From Planctomycetota bacterium (GTDB lineage Bacteria; Planctomycetota; Phycisphaerae; Phycisphaerales; SM1A02), in NCBI GenBank assembly GCA_022562915.1, contig JADFOJ010000015.1, positions 1-48,994 of the forward strand: a DNA stretch of 48,994 bases. Reading direction: 5' to 3'. The notes beneath the pieces were generated by a model that was not told where the DNA came from, did not search any database, and saw only the letters and a program-made list of their open reading frames with translations. Shown here piece after piece: positions 32,516 to 40,879 of the stretch (the stretch's first letter is position 1; every line of letters begins with the position of its first letter). A program made the translations under genes and the position numbers.

Positions 32516-34492
32516 ATGGACCCAACAGCATTGATGCCGGGCCGTTGCGCAGTGCTTGCGGCGGTCCTGGTCGCCACGATCGGTGACGCCGCACTGCCAG
32601 GCCCGCCCCTGATCCTTCCGTCGCTCGAAGAAGCCGTGGAACGCGGCGTCGTCTACGAGATGGGTCCCTATCCACAGGAGCTCGGTCTGTTCGGCTTCGG
32701 CGTCGGGTTCGCCGATCTCGACCACGACGGTGACCCCGACATTATCCTGTTGGGTGCGGCCGACGGACACGTCGGGATCTTCGAGAACGACGGCAACGGC
32801 TGCTTCACCGATCGGTCGCCGGGAAGCGGGATTGCGATCCTGGGCGACCCGTCGGGTTTCGCCGTCGGCGACATAGACGGTGACGGTCTGCCGGAGCTGT
32901 ACTTCACCCAGCTGAGGCTCGGCAACCTTCTGTACCACAACGACGGCGGTTTCCAGTTCTCCGACATCACCGCGGCTGCCGGTGTGGGTGACGACGGCCC
33001 CGGCATGGGCGCCAGCTTCGGCGACTTCGACGGCGACTCGCGGCTGGACCTGTACGTGGCCAACTACAACGGCCAGGTGCCGGGCACCGAGTTTAAGGAC
33101 AACAAGCTCTACCGGAACCTCGGCGGCGGTCTCTTCGAGGACGTGACGGTGGCCCAGACCGTGGACGACTTCGGGTACGGGTTCATGGCGGTGTGGACCG
33201 ATTACGACCTCGACGGCGACGTCGACCTGTACCTCTCCAACGATCGCGGTCACCTGCCGCCGCTGTTCCGAACGAACCAGCTTTGGCGCAACGACAATGG
33301 CCAGCTGGTCAACGTCTCCATCGGCTCCGGAGCGGACCTGGGGTTCTTTTCGATGGGTATCGCCTGCGGCGACTTCAACGGCAACGGTCGCCCGGACCTG
33401 TATTGCACGAACATTGCAGGCTACGAGGATGGTTTCAACCCGTTGTTCCTCAACACGGGCGGCGCCCCGCCGTTCGTCGAGTCGTCGATCATGGCAGGCG
33501 TGGACCACTGGATCACCTCCTGGGGCTCGATCTTCTACGACTTCGACAACGACGGCGCCAACGACCTCTACGTGAACAACATGTTCCTGCCCAACTCACT
33601 GTACATCAGCGCCAGTGGGTTTCCGTGCATCGAGGTCGGCGCCGCCGCGGCCGTCCTGGGCAACACCGGCGTGTCGTTCAATGCCGCGGTGGCGGACGTG
33701 GACAACGACGGCGACCTCGACCTGCTGGTCAATAATCTTGCCGCGAACGTCCAGTTGTTCATCAACCAGGAAGGTGAGCGTCGTCAGTGGATCAAGTTCA
33801 GGATGGTCGGGCTCGGTGACAACGTGCTGGCGGTGGGGGGCAGGGTCGTCGCCCACATCGGCGCACGCGTGCAACTGCACGAGATCCTCGCCGGCGGCAA
33901 CGGCTACCTCAACCAGAACGACCTGGTCATGCACATGGGTCTGGACACGGCCCTGGCGGTCGACCAGCTCGATGTGTGGTGGCCCGGCGGAACGCCCTCG
34001 CGCACGCTGACCGGCCTTCCGGCCGGTGCGACATGGACGCTGTACCCCCCGGCGCGGCTGGGCGATGCCGACGGCGGCGGGGTCGTGAACATGGCGGACT
34101 TCATGGTCTTCGCGGGTTGTTTCGACGGAGGCTTCGCACCCGGCTGCGAAATGATGGATTTCGACGGCAACAGCGCGATCGATCTCGACGACTTCGACGG
34201 GTTCGTCGCAGTCTACGCGGACCCCCTGCACGACTGCGACGGCAACGGGCAGATCGACCTGCTCGACATGCTCCTGGACCCCGCCGTCGACCAGGACGGC
34301 ACGGGCGTGCCGGACACCTGCGAGGCGGCCGGCGACCTGGACGGGGACGGGCAGACCGGGATCACTGATTTCCTGCTGCTCCTGTCGGCATGGGGCGTGT
34401 GCCCAGACCCCGGGTCATGCCCCGCCGACCTCGACGACGACGGCGTCGTGGGAATCACCGACTTCCTGCTGCTGCTGTCGATGTGGGGATAG
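32516..34492 (+). CDS. Secreted FG-GAP/ASPIC (CRTAC1-like) protein with dockerin-like tail
   Basis: A 658-residue exported protein: signal peptide in the first 30 residues, then six or more FG-GAP/VCBS calcium-loop units of the type D-D-DGD-DL (ADLDHDGDPDI, GDIDGDGLPEL, GDFDGDSRLDL, TDYDLDGDVDL, GDFNGNGRPDL, ADVDNDGDLDL) forming a beta propeller. An ASPIC/UnbV domain follows (about 415-505; QWIKFRMVG, GARVQLHEILAGGNGY). The C-terminal 150 residues hold EF-hand-like units ending with two dockerin-like GITDFLLLLS.WG repeats, the same tail as the 21866-24145 gene. Likely a calcium-dependent surface adhesin or matrix protein. The ATG at 32516 is chosen for its strong Shine-Dalgarno. Confidence 0.92.
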   Translation: MDPTALMPGRCAVLAAVLVATIGDAALPGPPLILPSLEEAVERGVVYEMGPYPQELGLFGFGVGFADLDHDGDPDIILLGAADGHVGIFENDGNGCFTDRSPGSGIAILGDPSGFAVGDIDGDGLPELYFTQLRLGNLLYHNDGGFQFSDITAAAGVGDDGPGMGASFGDFDGDSRLDLYVANYNGQVPGTEFKDNKLYRNLGGGLFEDVTVAQTVDDFGYGFMAVWTDYDLDGDVDLYLSNDRGHLPPLFRTNQLWRNDNGQLVNVSIGSGADLGFFSMGIACGDFNGNGRPDLYCTNIAGYEDGFNPLFLNTGGAPPFVESSIMAGVDHWITSWGSIFYDFDNDGANDLYVNNMFLPNSLYISASGFPCIEVGAAAAVLGNTGVSFNAAVADVDNDGDLDLLVNNLAANVQLFINQEGERRQWIKFRMVGLGDNVLAVGGRVVAHIGARVQLHEILAGGNGYLNQNDLVMHMGLDTALAVDQLDVWWPGGTPSRTLTGLPAGATWTLYPPARLGDADGGGVVNMADFMVFAGCFDGGFAPGCEMMDFDGNSAIDLDDFDGFVAVYADPLHDCDGNGQIDLLDMLLDPAVDQDGTGVPDTCEAAGDLDGDGQTGITDFLLLLSAWGVCPDPGSCPADLDDDGVVGITDFLLLLSMWG

Positions 34493-34535
34493 AGCTTGCC
34501 TGTTGTGACAATGTGCCGGTTGCCGCAGACCGGCC

Positions 34536-35267
34536 GTGGCACGCGCCCGTATGCGAGATAGACTTGGGGGCCGGCACGTTGCGGCTCGCCACCAACGCCC
34601 AACGGAGGGGACGTCAGACATTTCACGCCACGGCCCCAATCCCGCCGCCGCCTTACGGACCCGATTGCCGGCCCCGGATCCGGCCGCGGCACCCGGCGCA
34701 GCGCCGCCGGCCGATGGGTGGACACGGGCGGACGATGCCGACGTGCTCACGGCGAGCGTCGCCGGCGACGATGCGGCATGGGCCGAACTCGTTGCCCGTT
34801 ACGGCCGGCTGGTCGTCTCCGTCCCGCGACGCTACGGCCTCGGCCGCGAGGCGTGCGAGGACATCTTCCAGGAGGTCTTCGCCATCCTGGTCCGGCAGCT
34901 TCCGGGCATACGCCGGCGGACAGGTCTGCCGAAGTGGTTCATCACGACCACTCACCGGGTCTGCCGCCAGTGGTTCAAGCAGCTCAAGCATGCCGCGGGC
35001 GACGGGTCGGAGCTTCTCAGCGGCCGGGAGCCGCCACCGGATCTGCTGGTTCACTGGGAGCGACAGCAGATGGTCCGCCAGGCCCTCAGACGGCTCGGCG
35101 GACATTGCGAGCAACTTCTGCTCGCGCTGTACACGGAGCAGGGCGTGGCCAGTTACGAAGAGGTCGCCGCCAAGCTCGACATGCCCGAAGGCAGCATCGG
35201 TCCGGCCCGGGCCCGCTGTCTCCGCAAGCTGCTGGAGATCATGGAGCCGATGAAGGCGGCCGAATGA
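34536..35267 (+). CDS. ECF-type RNA polymerase sigma factor
   Basis: Extracytoplasmic-function sigma-70 family member. Region 2 reads AWAELVARYGRLVVSVPRRYGL then EDIFQEVFAIL, with WFITTTHRVCRQWF in region 2.4 (promoter -10 recognition). Region 4 reads ALYTEQGVASYEEVAAKLDMPEGSIGPARARCLRKL, a helix-turn-helix for the -35 element. The start is uncertain: the frame is open from a GTG at 34536, but the first 65 residues are low-complexity (PAAAPGAAPP) and a GTG at 34743 just before LTASVAGDDAAW would give a typical 174-residue ECF. It is the first gene of a four-gene block with the anti-sigma-like, TPR-CHAT and S8 genes, all on this strand. Confidence 0.92.
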   Translation: MARARMRDRLGGRHVAARHQRPTEGTSDISRHGPNPAAALRTRLPAPDPAAAPGAAPPADGWTRADDADVLTASVAGDDAAWAELVARYGRLVVSVPRRYGLGREACEDIFQEVFAILVRQLPGIRRRTGLPKWFITTTHRVCRQWFKQLKHAAGDGSELLSGREPPPDLLVHWERQQMVRQALRRLGGHCEQLLLALYTEQGVASYEEVAAKLDMPEGSIGPARARCLRKLLEIMEPMKAAE

Positions 35268-35352
35268 CGGCCGACAGCCGATCTCGCGACGGCATTCATG
35301 TATCAGGCGGTCACCGGACGGCACATCTGCTGTGGTGGGTCGGAGTCCGTCG

Positions 35353-35982
35353 ATGAAACAGCAGGAGATTACATTCGAGCACCTGGTCGCCTACGCGTCG
35401 GGCGAACTGACCGGCCGCGCCGCCTCGATGGTGGAAGCGTACCTGGCCGTCCTGCCGGAGGCCGCCCGTGACGTCCGGCGCCTGCAGGACGTCATCCGGA
35501 TGCTCCGGGCCGACGAACGCGTGACGCCGACTGCCGAGGCCGTACGGCACACGCTCGCACTGCTGCAGCGCCCGGAACCGGAACCGGCTGCGGACTGGCT
35601 GGCTCCCGTCCGCGTGCTCGCCCGCCTGGTCTTCGACAGCCGCAACACCTTGGCCCTGGCCGGGTACCGCGGCAGTGCCGACGGGTACCAACTCGCCTTT
35701 GAGACCGATGACGCCCGGCTGGATCTGCAGATCCTTCCGCGGGACGGCGACGACGTCGACGCGTGGCGGATCCGAGGCCAGGTCACCCTTCACGACGAGG
35801 CGATACTCGGGGCGGTGTCCCTGATGCAGGAGCCCGGCGGGACGGTCGTGGCCGCCATCGAGCCTGACTGCCTCGGACGCTTCAAGATCGACTCCGTGTC
35901 GGGCGTGTACGATCTCCGGATCGAGCTCGATGAGGGAACGCGGAGCATTGTCGCCCCACGCCTGCACGTCGGGCCGGAGTAA
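35353..35982 (+). CDS. Zinc-less anti-sigma-like protein with C-terminal beta domain
   Basis: A 209-residue soluble protein. Residues 8-55 follow the plan of the zf-HC2 anti-sigma domain (LVAYASGELTGRAASMVEAYLAVLPEAARDVRRL), but the zinc ligands of the H-x3-C-x2-C motif are replaced (AYLAVLPEA where HLAACPAC is usual). Residues 85-209 are predicted mainly beta, ending in GRFKIDSVSGVYDLRIEL and RSIVAPRLHVG, like a small Ig/carboxypeptidase-regulatory fold. No membrane helix, unlike many anti-sigmas. The ATG at 35353 has GGAG 7 nt upstream. It lies 85 nt after the sigma gene and 20 nt before the CHAT gene. A role as the sigma inhibitor, and possibly a CHAT substrate, is inferred from position. 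Confidence 0.75.
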   Translation: MKQQEITFEHLVAYASGELTGRAASMVEAYLAVLPEAARDVRRLQDVIRMLRADERVTPTAEAVRHTLALLQRPEPEPAADWLAPVRVLARLVFDSRNTLALAGYRGSADGYQLAFETDDARLDLQILPRDGDDVDAWRIRGQVTLHDEAILGAVSLMQEPGGTVVAAIEPDCLGRFKIDSVSGVYDLRIELDEGTRSIVAPRLHVGPE

Positions 35983-36002
35983 CCCTACGGCGGCACCTCT
36001 CG

Positions 36003-38849
36003 ATGGGCTCACCAGCCGGTGACCTTGCGCAGCTGCTGACGGAGTTGACCCGCGCCGCATCGAAGGATCGCGCGGGGCTGCTGGTACCATACGGCGACGC
36101 GGACACCGTTGTCACCGCGCTCGCCGACGAAGCGGAACAGCGTGTCATGGACAATCTCCAGCAGGCCCTGGAGGCCACGGCGGCGCTCCTGGATGTCGCC
36201 GGCGTCGTGGCCGGACCCGGCCCACGGGCAAGGGCGCACAGGGCCCGGGCCCAGGCGCTGGCCTACGCGAATCGTTTCGACGAGGCACTGACGGCCCTGG
36301 AGCAGGCCGTTGAACTGGCGAACCAGGCCGGCGACGAGCCGACCGCGGCACGTGCCCGGCTGACGATGGTGCACGCCCTGGCGCGCCTGGGCCGGTACGA
36401 CGAGGCGATCGCGGCCGGGGAGTCTGCTCGGGCGGGATTCCGCCGGCACGGCGACGAGCTGTGGGCGGCCAAGGCCGAGGTGAACCTGGGCGTCACGTTG
36501 CGCATGCGCAACGATCCGGCGGCAGCGATGGAACACTTCGAGCGAGCCCGCGCGGCGCTCGCCGACGATCCGGTGAACCTGGCGCACCTGGACAGCAATC
36601 GCGCCGACGCGCTGCTGGAACTCAACCGGTTTGCCGACGCCGAGGCTGCCTTCGTCTCGGCACGGGACGCCTTCGAGCGCGGCGGCGCGATGCGTGCCGC
36701 GGCCATCGTGGAAGGCAACCTCGCCGACGTGCTCAGCCGGCAGGGCCGGTTGCAGGCAGCGCTGTACCACTTCGAGCGGGCGCGGCGCCACCTCGAGACG
36801 GACCGGGCCGCCGGCGACCTGGCGAGAATCGAGGCCGAGCAGGCCGATGCGCTGGCCGGCGCGGGACTGCTGGCGGAGGCCGCCGAGGCATATGCCGCGG
36901 CCCTGCCGGCCCTCGACGGGCACGGGCTTGCCCTGGAAGCCGCGCGAGCGCGGACCGGGCTCGGCCGGACGCTGACGGCCCTGGGACGCTTCGAGGAGGC
37001 CGCCGCAATGCTCGCCGGCGCCGGCGACGGCTTCACGGCGCTGGGGAACTCGGCGGGGATCGGCCGCGTCGCCCTGCTGGAGGGCGAACTCGCCCTGGCG
37101 TGCGGTGAGCACAGCCGCGCCGAGACGCTGCTGGAGACGGCGCTGGGCCTGCTCCAGGAGAGGCCCGCCGAGAGCGCCGTCGCACATCGGCACCTCGCGT
37201 TCGCCGCGCTGGCGGGCAACGACCTCGACGAGACCGAACGCAGGGTCGCGCGGGCCCTGGCGGCCGCGACGGAGTACAACCTGGCGCCGCTGCTGGCGGA
37301 CGTGCTGCATCTGCGGGCTGCGCTGCGCCGGCGGCAGGGACGGACCGAAGAGGCGCTGGCGGACCTGCGTTCGGCGGTCAGGGAAATCGATCGCGTACGC
37401 GGGACACTGCAGGCAGACCGTTTCCGGGCGGCCTATGTCGAGAATCGTACCGCGGTCTACGAGGACCTTGTCATCGGCCTGCTGGTCCAGCCAAGTGCCC
37501 AGCGGGTCGCGGAGGCGTTCGGGGTCGTCGAACAGGCCAGGAGCCGGGCATTGCTGGACCTCGTCGCCGGCGCGGTCGAGCCGGTCAGGGTGTCACGGCC
37601 GGTCGCACCCGACGACACCTCCGGGCCGCTGCTGGAGCAGGTGCTGCGCATCCGCGGGGAACTCAATGCCCTGTACAGCCAACTGGCGGAGAACGACACC
37701 CGGCCCGATTCCGCCCGGCGTTGGCGACAGGAGGTCGAGTCCCGCGAGCAGGCGTTGCAGTCGCTGGAGAACAGGCTCTCGGCAACGCAGGGCATGACCG
37801 GGCTGTTTGCGGCACCCATTGACGCGGCCCACGCCCGGTCTCTGCTGGAGCCCGACACGGCGCTGATCGAGTACTTCATCGCAGGCGATGAGGTCATGGC
37901 GTTCGTTCTGCGTTCGAACGACGTGCAGTGCGTACGAGGTCTGGCGAGCCGCGAGGACCTCCAGGAGCACGTCGAGCTGGCACGGTTTCAGATCGAACGC
38001 GCCCTGACGTACCCGCGGCAGGAGGCGAACACCTCGCTCGCCCCGGATGCACGAAGCGCACTGCGGGACCTCCACGAGCTTCTCCTGGAGCCGTTGACGG
38101 ACCGTCTCGCCGGGGCGCATCGACTCGTCGTCGTCCCGCACGGTCTGCTGCACGGCGTTCCGTTCCACGCGCTTCACGACGGGCAGCGTTACGTGATCCA
38201 GGACTACGAAGTGCTGTACTCACCCAGCGCGAGCCTGCTGAGCCACCTGCCGTCGATACCGGCGCCGCCGGGAGACGGCCGCAGTGTCGTCCTGGGAGTG
38301 GCGGACCTGGCGGCGCCGCACATCGACCAGGAAGTCCGGGCCGCGGCGGCCGCCCTGCCGGGCGCGAGGGCATGGACGGGCGAGCACGCCACCTGGCAGC
38401 GGCTGATGGACGAGGGACCGCGCGCCGAACTGGTCCACCTGGCCTGCCACGGCTGGTTCAGCCCGCGACGCCCGCTGGCATCCGGTGTTAAGCTGGGGGA
38501 CCGCCGGATAACGGTCCGCGACGTCTACGGGCTTGAGCTCAACGGGGCCGTCGTCGTCCTGAGCGGATGCGAGACGGGGCGGGCGGCCGTGGCGGGCGGT
38601 GACGACCAGGTCGGCCTGGTCAGGGGCTTCTTCGCCGCCGGGGCGTCGGCCCTGATGATGACACTCTGGCCTTTGCATGACGAGACTGCCGGGATTTTGG
38701 TGGCTTCCATCTACGAGTTGTGGCAGAATGGGCCATCGGAAAAGAAGCCGAGGCTGGCGGCGGCCCTGCGGGCTGCCCAGTGCCAGCTCATGGAGGAGAA
38801 TCCGCACCCGATATTCTGGGCGCCGTTCGTGCTGGTCGGCAGACCGTAG
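36003..38849 (+). CDS. TPR-CHAT caspase-like protease
   Basis: A 948-residue cytoplasmic protein. Residues about 60-480 are tandem tetratricopeptide helices (for example LARLGRYDEAIAAGESARAGF, LELNRFADAEAAFVSARDAF, RLQAALYHFERARRHL). A linker helix region covers about 480-630, and a CHAT domain (caspase HetF-associated with TPRs) about 640-948. The CHAT domain has GLLHGVPFHAL, the catalytic H816 in ACHGWF and C856 in LSGCETG, then GLVRGFFAAGASALMMTLWP. CHAT enzymes are clan CD cysteine proteases; the TPRs usually sense a partner. Both catalytic residues are intact, so it should be active. It is followed after 36 nt by the S8 protease. Confidence 0.95.
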   Translation: MGSPAGDLAQLLTELTRAASKDRAGLLVPYGDADTVVTALADEAEQRVMDNLQQALEATAALLDVAGVVAGPGPRARAHRARAQALAYANRFDEALTALEQAVELANQAGDEPTAARARLTMVHALARLGRYDEAIAAGESARAGFRRHGDELWAAKAEVNLGVTLRMRNDPAAAMEHFERARAALADDPVNLAHLDSNRADALLELNRFADAEAAFVSARDAFERGGAMRAAAIVEGNLADVLSRQGRLQAALYHFERARRHLETDRAAGDLARIEAEQADALAGAGLLAEAAEAYAAALPALDGHGLALEAARARTGLGRTLTALGRFEEAAAMLAGAGDGFTALGNSAGIGRVALLEGELALACGEHSRAETLLETALGLLQERPAESAVAHRHLAFAALAGNDLDETERRVARALAAATEYNLAPLLADVLHLRAALRRRQGRTEEALADLRSAVREIDRVRGTLQADRFRAAYVENRTAVYEDLVIGLLVQPSAQRVAEAFGVVEQARSRALLDLVAGAVEPVRVSRPVAPDDTSGPLLEQVLRIRGELNALYSQLAENDTRPDSARRWRQEVESREQALQSLENRLSATQGMTGLFAAPIDAAHARSLLEPDTALIEYFIAGDEVMAFVLRSNDVQCVRGLASREDLQEHVELARFQIERALTYPRQEANTSLAPDARSALRDLHELLLEPLTDRLAGAHRLVVVPHGLLHGVPFHALHDGQRYVIQDYEVLYSPSASLLSHLPSIPAPPGDGRSVVLGVADLAAPHIDQEVRAAAAALPGARAWTGEHATWQRLMDEGPRAELVHLACHGWFSPRRPLASGVKLGDRRITVRDVYGLELNGAVVVLSGCETGRAAVAGGDDQVGLVRGFFAAGASALMMTLWPLHDETAGILVASIYELWQNGPSEKKPRLAAALRAAQCQLMEENPHPIFWAPFVLVGRP

Positions 38850-38885
38850 CGCCGGTCGAAAGACTGTAACAATGGCAGGAAAACC

Positions 38886-40295
38886 ATGATCATGCTCTAC
38901 GGTTCCATCGGGATCATCACCGCGGTCGGCTTCGGTCTCGTACCGCGGTCGAATATCGGCGCCGGCGGTATCCCCCCGGACCCGATCAGCCTGGTGATCG
39001 TTGAACCGGTGCCCGGCACGGACATCGCCGACATCAACGACGACTACGGCACGACGACGGTCGATGCCGTCGACGGCCGGGACCTTTATCTCCTGCTGGT
39101 GCCGCCGGGCTTCTCCGAGGCGGACCTCGACGCGCTGAGGAGCGACCCGCGCATAGAAGAGGTGGAGACGGACGACGACACCCTCGCCCCGGAAGCCGCC
39201 GGCGGCGATACCCAGCCGATTTTCTTCTACGTGCCACCGAGTGCCTACGGGCAGCAGTACGCGCCGGGCCTGATCCAGCTCGGCCCGGCACATCAGTACG
39301 CGACCGGTCACGGCGTGGTCGTTGCGATTCTTGATACCGGTGCCGACGCGGACCACGAACTGCTGGCCGGACGGATCGACCCCGGCGGCTACAACTTCGT
39401 CGACGACAACACGGATATCGCTGATATCCCGACCGGCCTCGACCGCGACGGAGACGGCCTGTTCGACGAGATGTTCGGTCACGGGACGTTCGTGGCCGGC
39501 GTCATCGCCATGGTCGCTCCGGACGCGTCGATCATGCCGGTCAGGGTGCTTGACAGCGAGGGGTTCAGCGACGTGTTCCGCGTCGTCCAGGGCATCTACT
39601 ACGCGATCGACCGGGGGGTTGACGTCATCAATCTCAGCCTCGGCACCCGCAGCCACAACCACATCCTTCGGAATGCGGTCGACGATGCCGTCGCCGCCGG
39701 CATCGTGGTCGTCGCGGCTTCGGGCAACGACGACCGCGAGCACCCCGGCCAGATGCCCGCCCTGGAGGAGACCACGCTGGGCATCTCGTCAGTCGATGCC
39801 CAGGACGTCAAGAGCAGCTTCAGCAACTACGGCGACTACGTCTCGCTCAGCGCGCCGGGGAACGACGTCGTCAGCGCGATGCCCGGCGGCCAGTACGCCA
39901 TGGCAAGCGGCACGAGCATCTCGACGGCCTTTGTCGCGGGGACCGCAGCGTTGCTGCGGTCTCTCGTCCCCCTGGCCACACCGGCCGAGATCGCCGCCCA
40001 TCTGCTGGCCTCCGGGCAGAACCTGGACGCCCAGAACCCCGAGTACAGCGGTCTGCTCGGCGCGGGTCGGCTCGACGTGGCGGCGGCACTGTCGCACGCC
40101 GGAGCTCCCGCCCCGAATCCTGACATCGCCGGGCCCGGGATCGTCGAAATGATCGGCGAGATCGGCGAGGACGTCACGCCGCCGGCTCTTCCCGGGCTGC
40201 CGGGGGGGCCGGACTCGTTGCCGGGAGTGTGGGACCGTACCGCCCGGATCCATGCGGATCTCTGGATTCTGCTCGGCGAGCACCAGAGGCCCTGA
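38886..40295 (+). CDS. Subtilisin-like S8 serine protease with I9-like propeptide
   Basis: A 469-residue protein: a short N-terminal hydrophobic segment (1-25) that could be a signal or anchor, then an I9-like inhibitory prodomain (about 36-105; SLVIVEPVPG, RIEEVETDD). The catalytic domain has D150 (AILDTGAD), H199 (FGHGTFVAG), the oxyanion Asn in ASGND and S344 (SGTSISTAFVAG). The Pro that usually follows the GTSxS motif is replaced by Ala. About 65 residues of Pro/Gly-rich tail follow. AGGA sits 6 nt before the ATG. It is the last gene of the ECF/anti-sigma/CHAT block. Activation of its zymogen by the CHAT protease is a testable idea but is not shown by the sequence. Confidence 0.94.
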   Translation: MIMLYGSIGIITAVGFGLVPRSNIGAGGIPPDPISLVIVEPVPGTDIADINDDYGTTTVDAVDGRDLYLLLVPPGFSEADLDALRSDPRIEEVETDDDTLAPEAAGGDTQPIFFYVPPSAYGQQYAPGLIQLGPAHQYATGHGVVVAILDTGADADHELLAGRIDPGGYNFVDDNTDIADIPTGLDRDGDGLFDEMFGHGTFVAGVIAMVAPDASIMPVRVLDSEGFSDVFRVVQGIYYAIDRGVDVINLSLGTRSHNHILRNAVDDAVAAGIVVVAASGNDDREHPGQMPALEETTLGISSVDAQDVKSSFSNYGDYVSLSAPGNDVVSAMPGGQYAMASGTSISTAFVAGTAALLRSLVPLATPAEIAAHLLASGQNLDAQNPEYSGLLGAGRLDVAAALSHAGAPAPNPDIAGPGIVEMIGEIGEDVTPPALPGLPGGPDSLPGVWDRTARIHADLWILLGEHQRP

Positions 40296-40879
40296 CCGGT
40301 TCCTGCGGGCCGTGGAACCGGGTCGTCCGGGGTAATCGATGCAAAAAGTGGTCCCTGCACCGCTTTTCTGTATTTGCAGCGGGTCGATTGACACATGTCC
40401 CACGGCAGGTAGTGCCATCGCCGACCGACCCGGACCGGCGACGCGGCGGGTCTCCTTCGTTGCGTGTGAGGTACTCGTTCGAGGATCACACGCACCTCAA
40501 CGTTCCAACGACCGCCGTCGATGGAGTCCGTGCGCGCACACGTGCGAGCATGGAAGTCTGTCGGCGGCGGTCGTTGTTTCCGGGCCGTGCATCAAGGAAC
40601 CTCAATACGTATTTGATAGCGATATTTTGCTTGCAGGACCCCGCGCGGATCGATTAGGATGCAGGACACGGTCAAGGAAGAAACTGATTCTCTACCCAAT
40701 CACCATACATCCGACCCTCTGAGCCGCGCTGCTGCGCGCACGCATCGCGAAAGGAGCGCCTCTCCACCGAGTCGAAAAACAGGAACCGAAGGAATGATTG
40801 CGGAAGAGGAAGAAGACGGTCCATTCTCGTTCAACTGACAAACGTGTTCACAGAAACCAAGGTACGGAGAAACGAAACC
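40296..40879 (+). other. 584-bp gene-free region with one hairpin
   Basis: No supported gene. Composition is noticeably less G+C-rich than the flanks around 40600-40880. A hairpin at 40462-40493 (GCGTGTGA paired with TCACACGC, with an inner CTCG/CGAG) is the only clear structure. Two short frames through this region lack leaders and codon bias and were rejected. It likely holds the promoter and leader of the P-domain protein gene. Confidence 0.5.

Noticed and set aside
40229..40722. Two overlapping frames of 142 and 127 codons after the S8 protease
   Set aside because: The first begins inside the S8 gene, neither has a ribosome site or leader, and their composition does not match the codon use of the neighbours.
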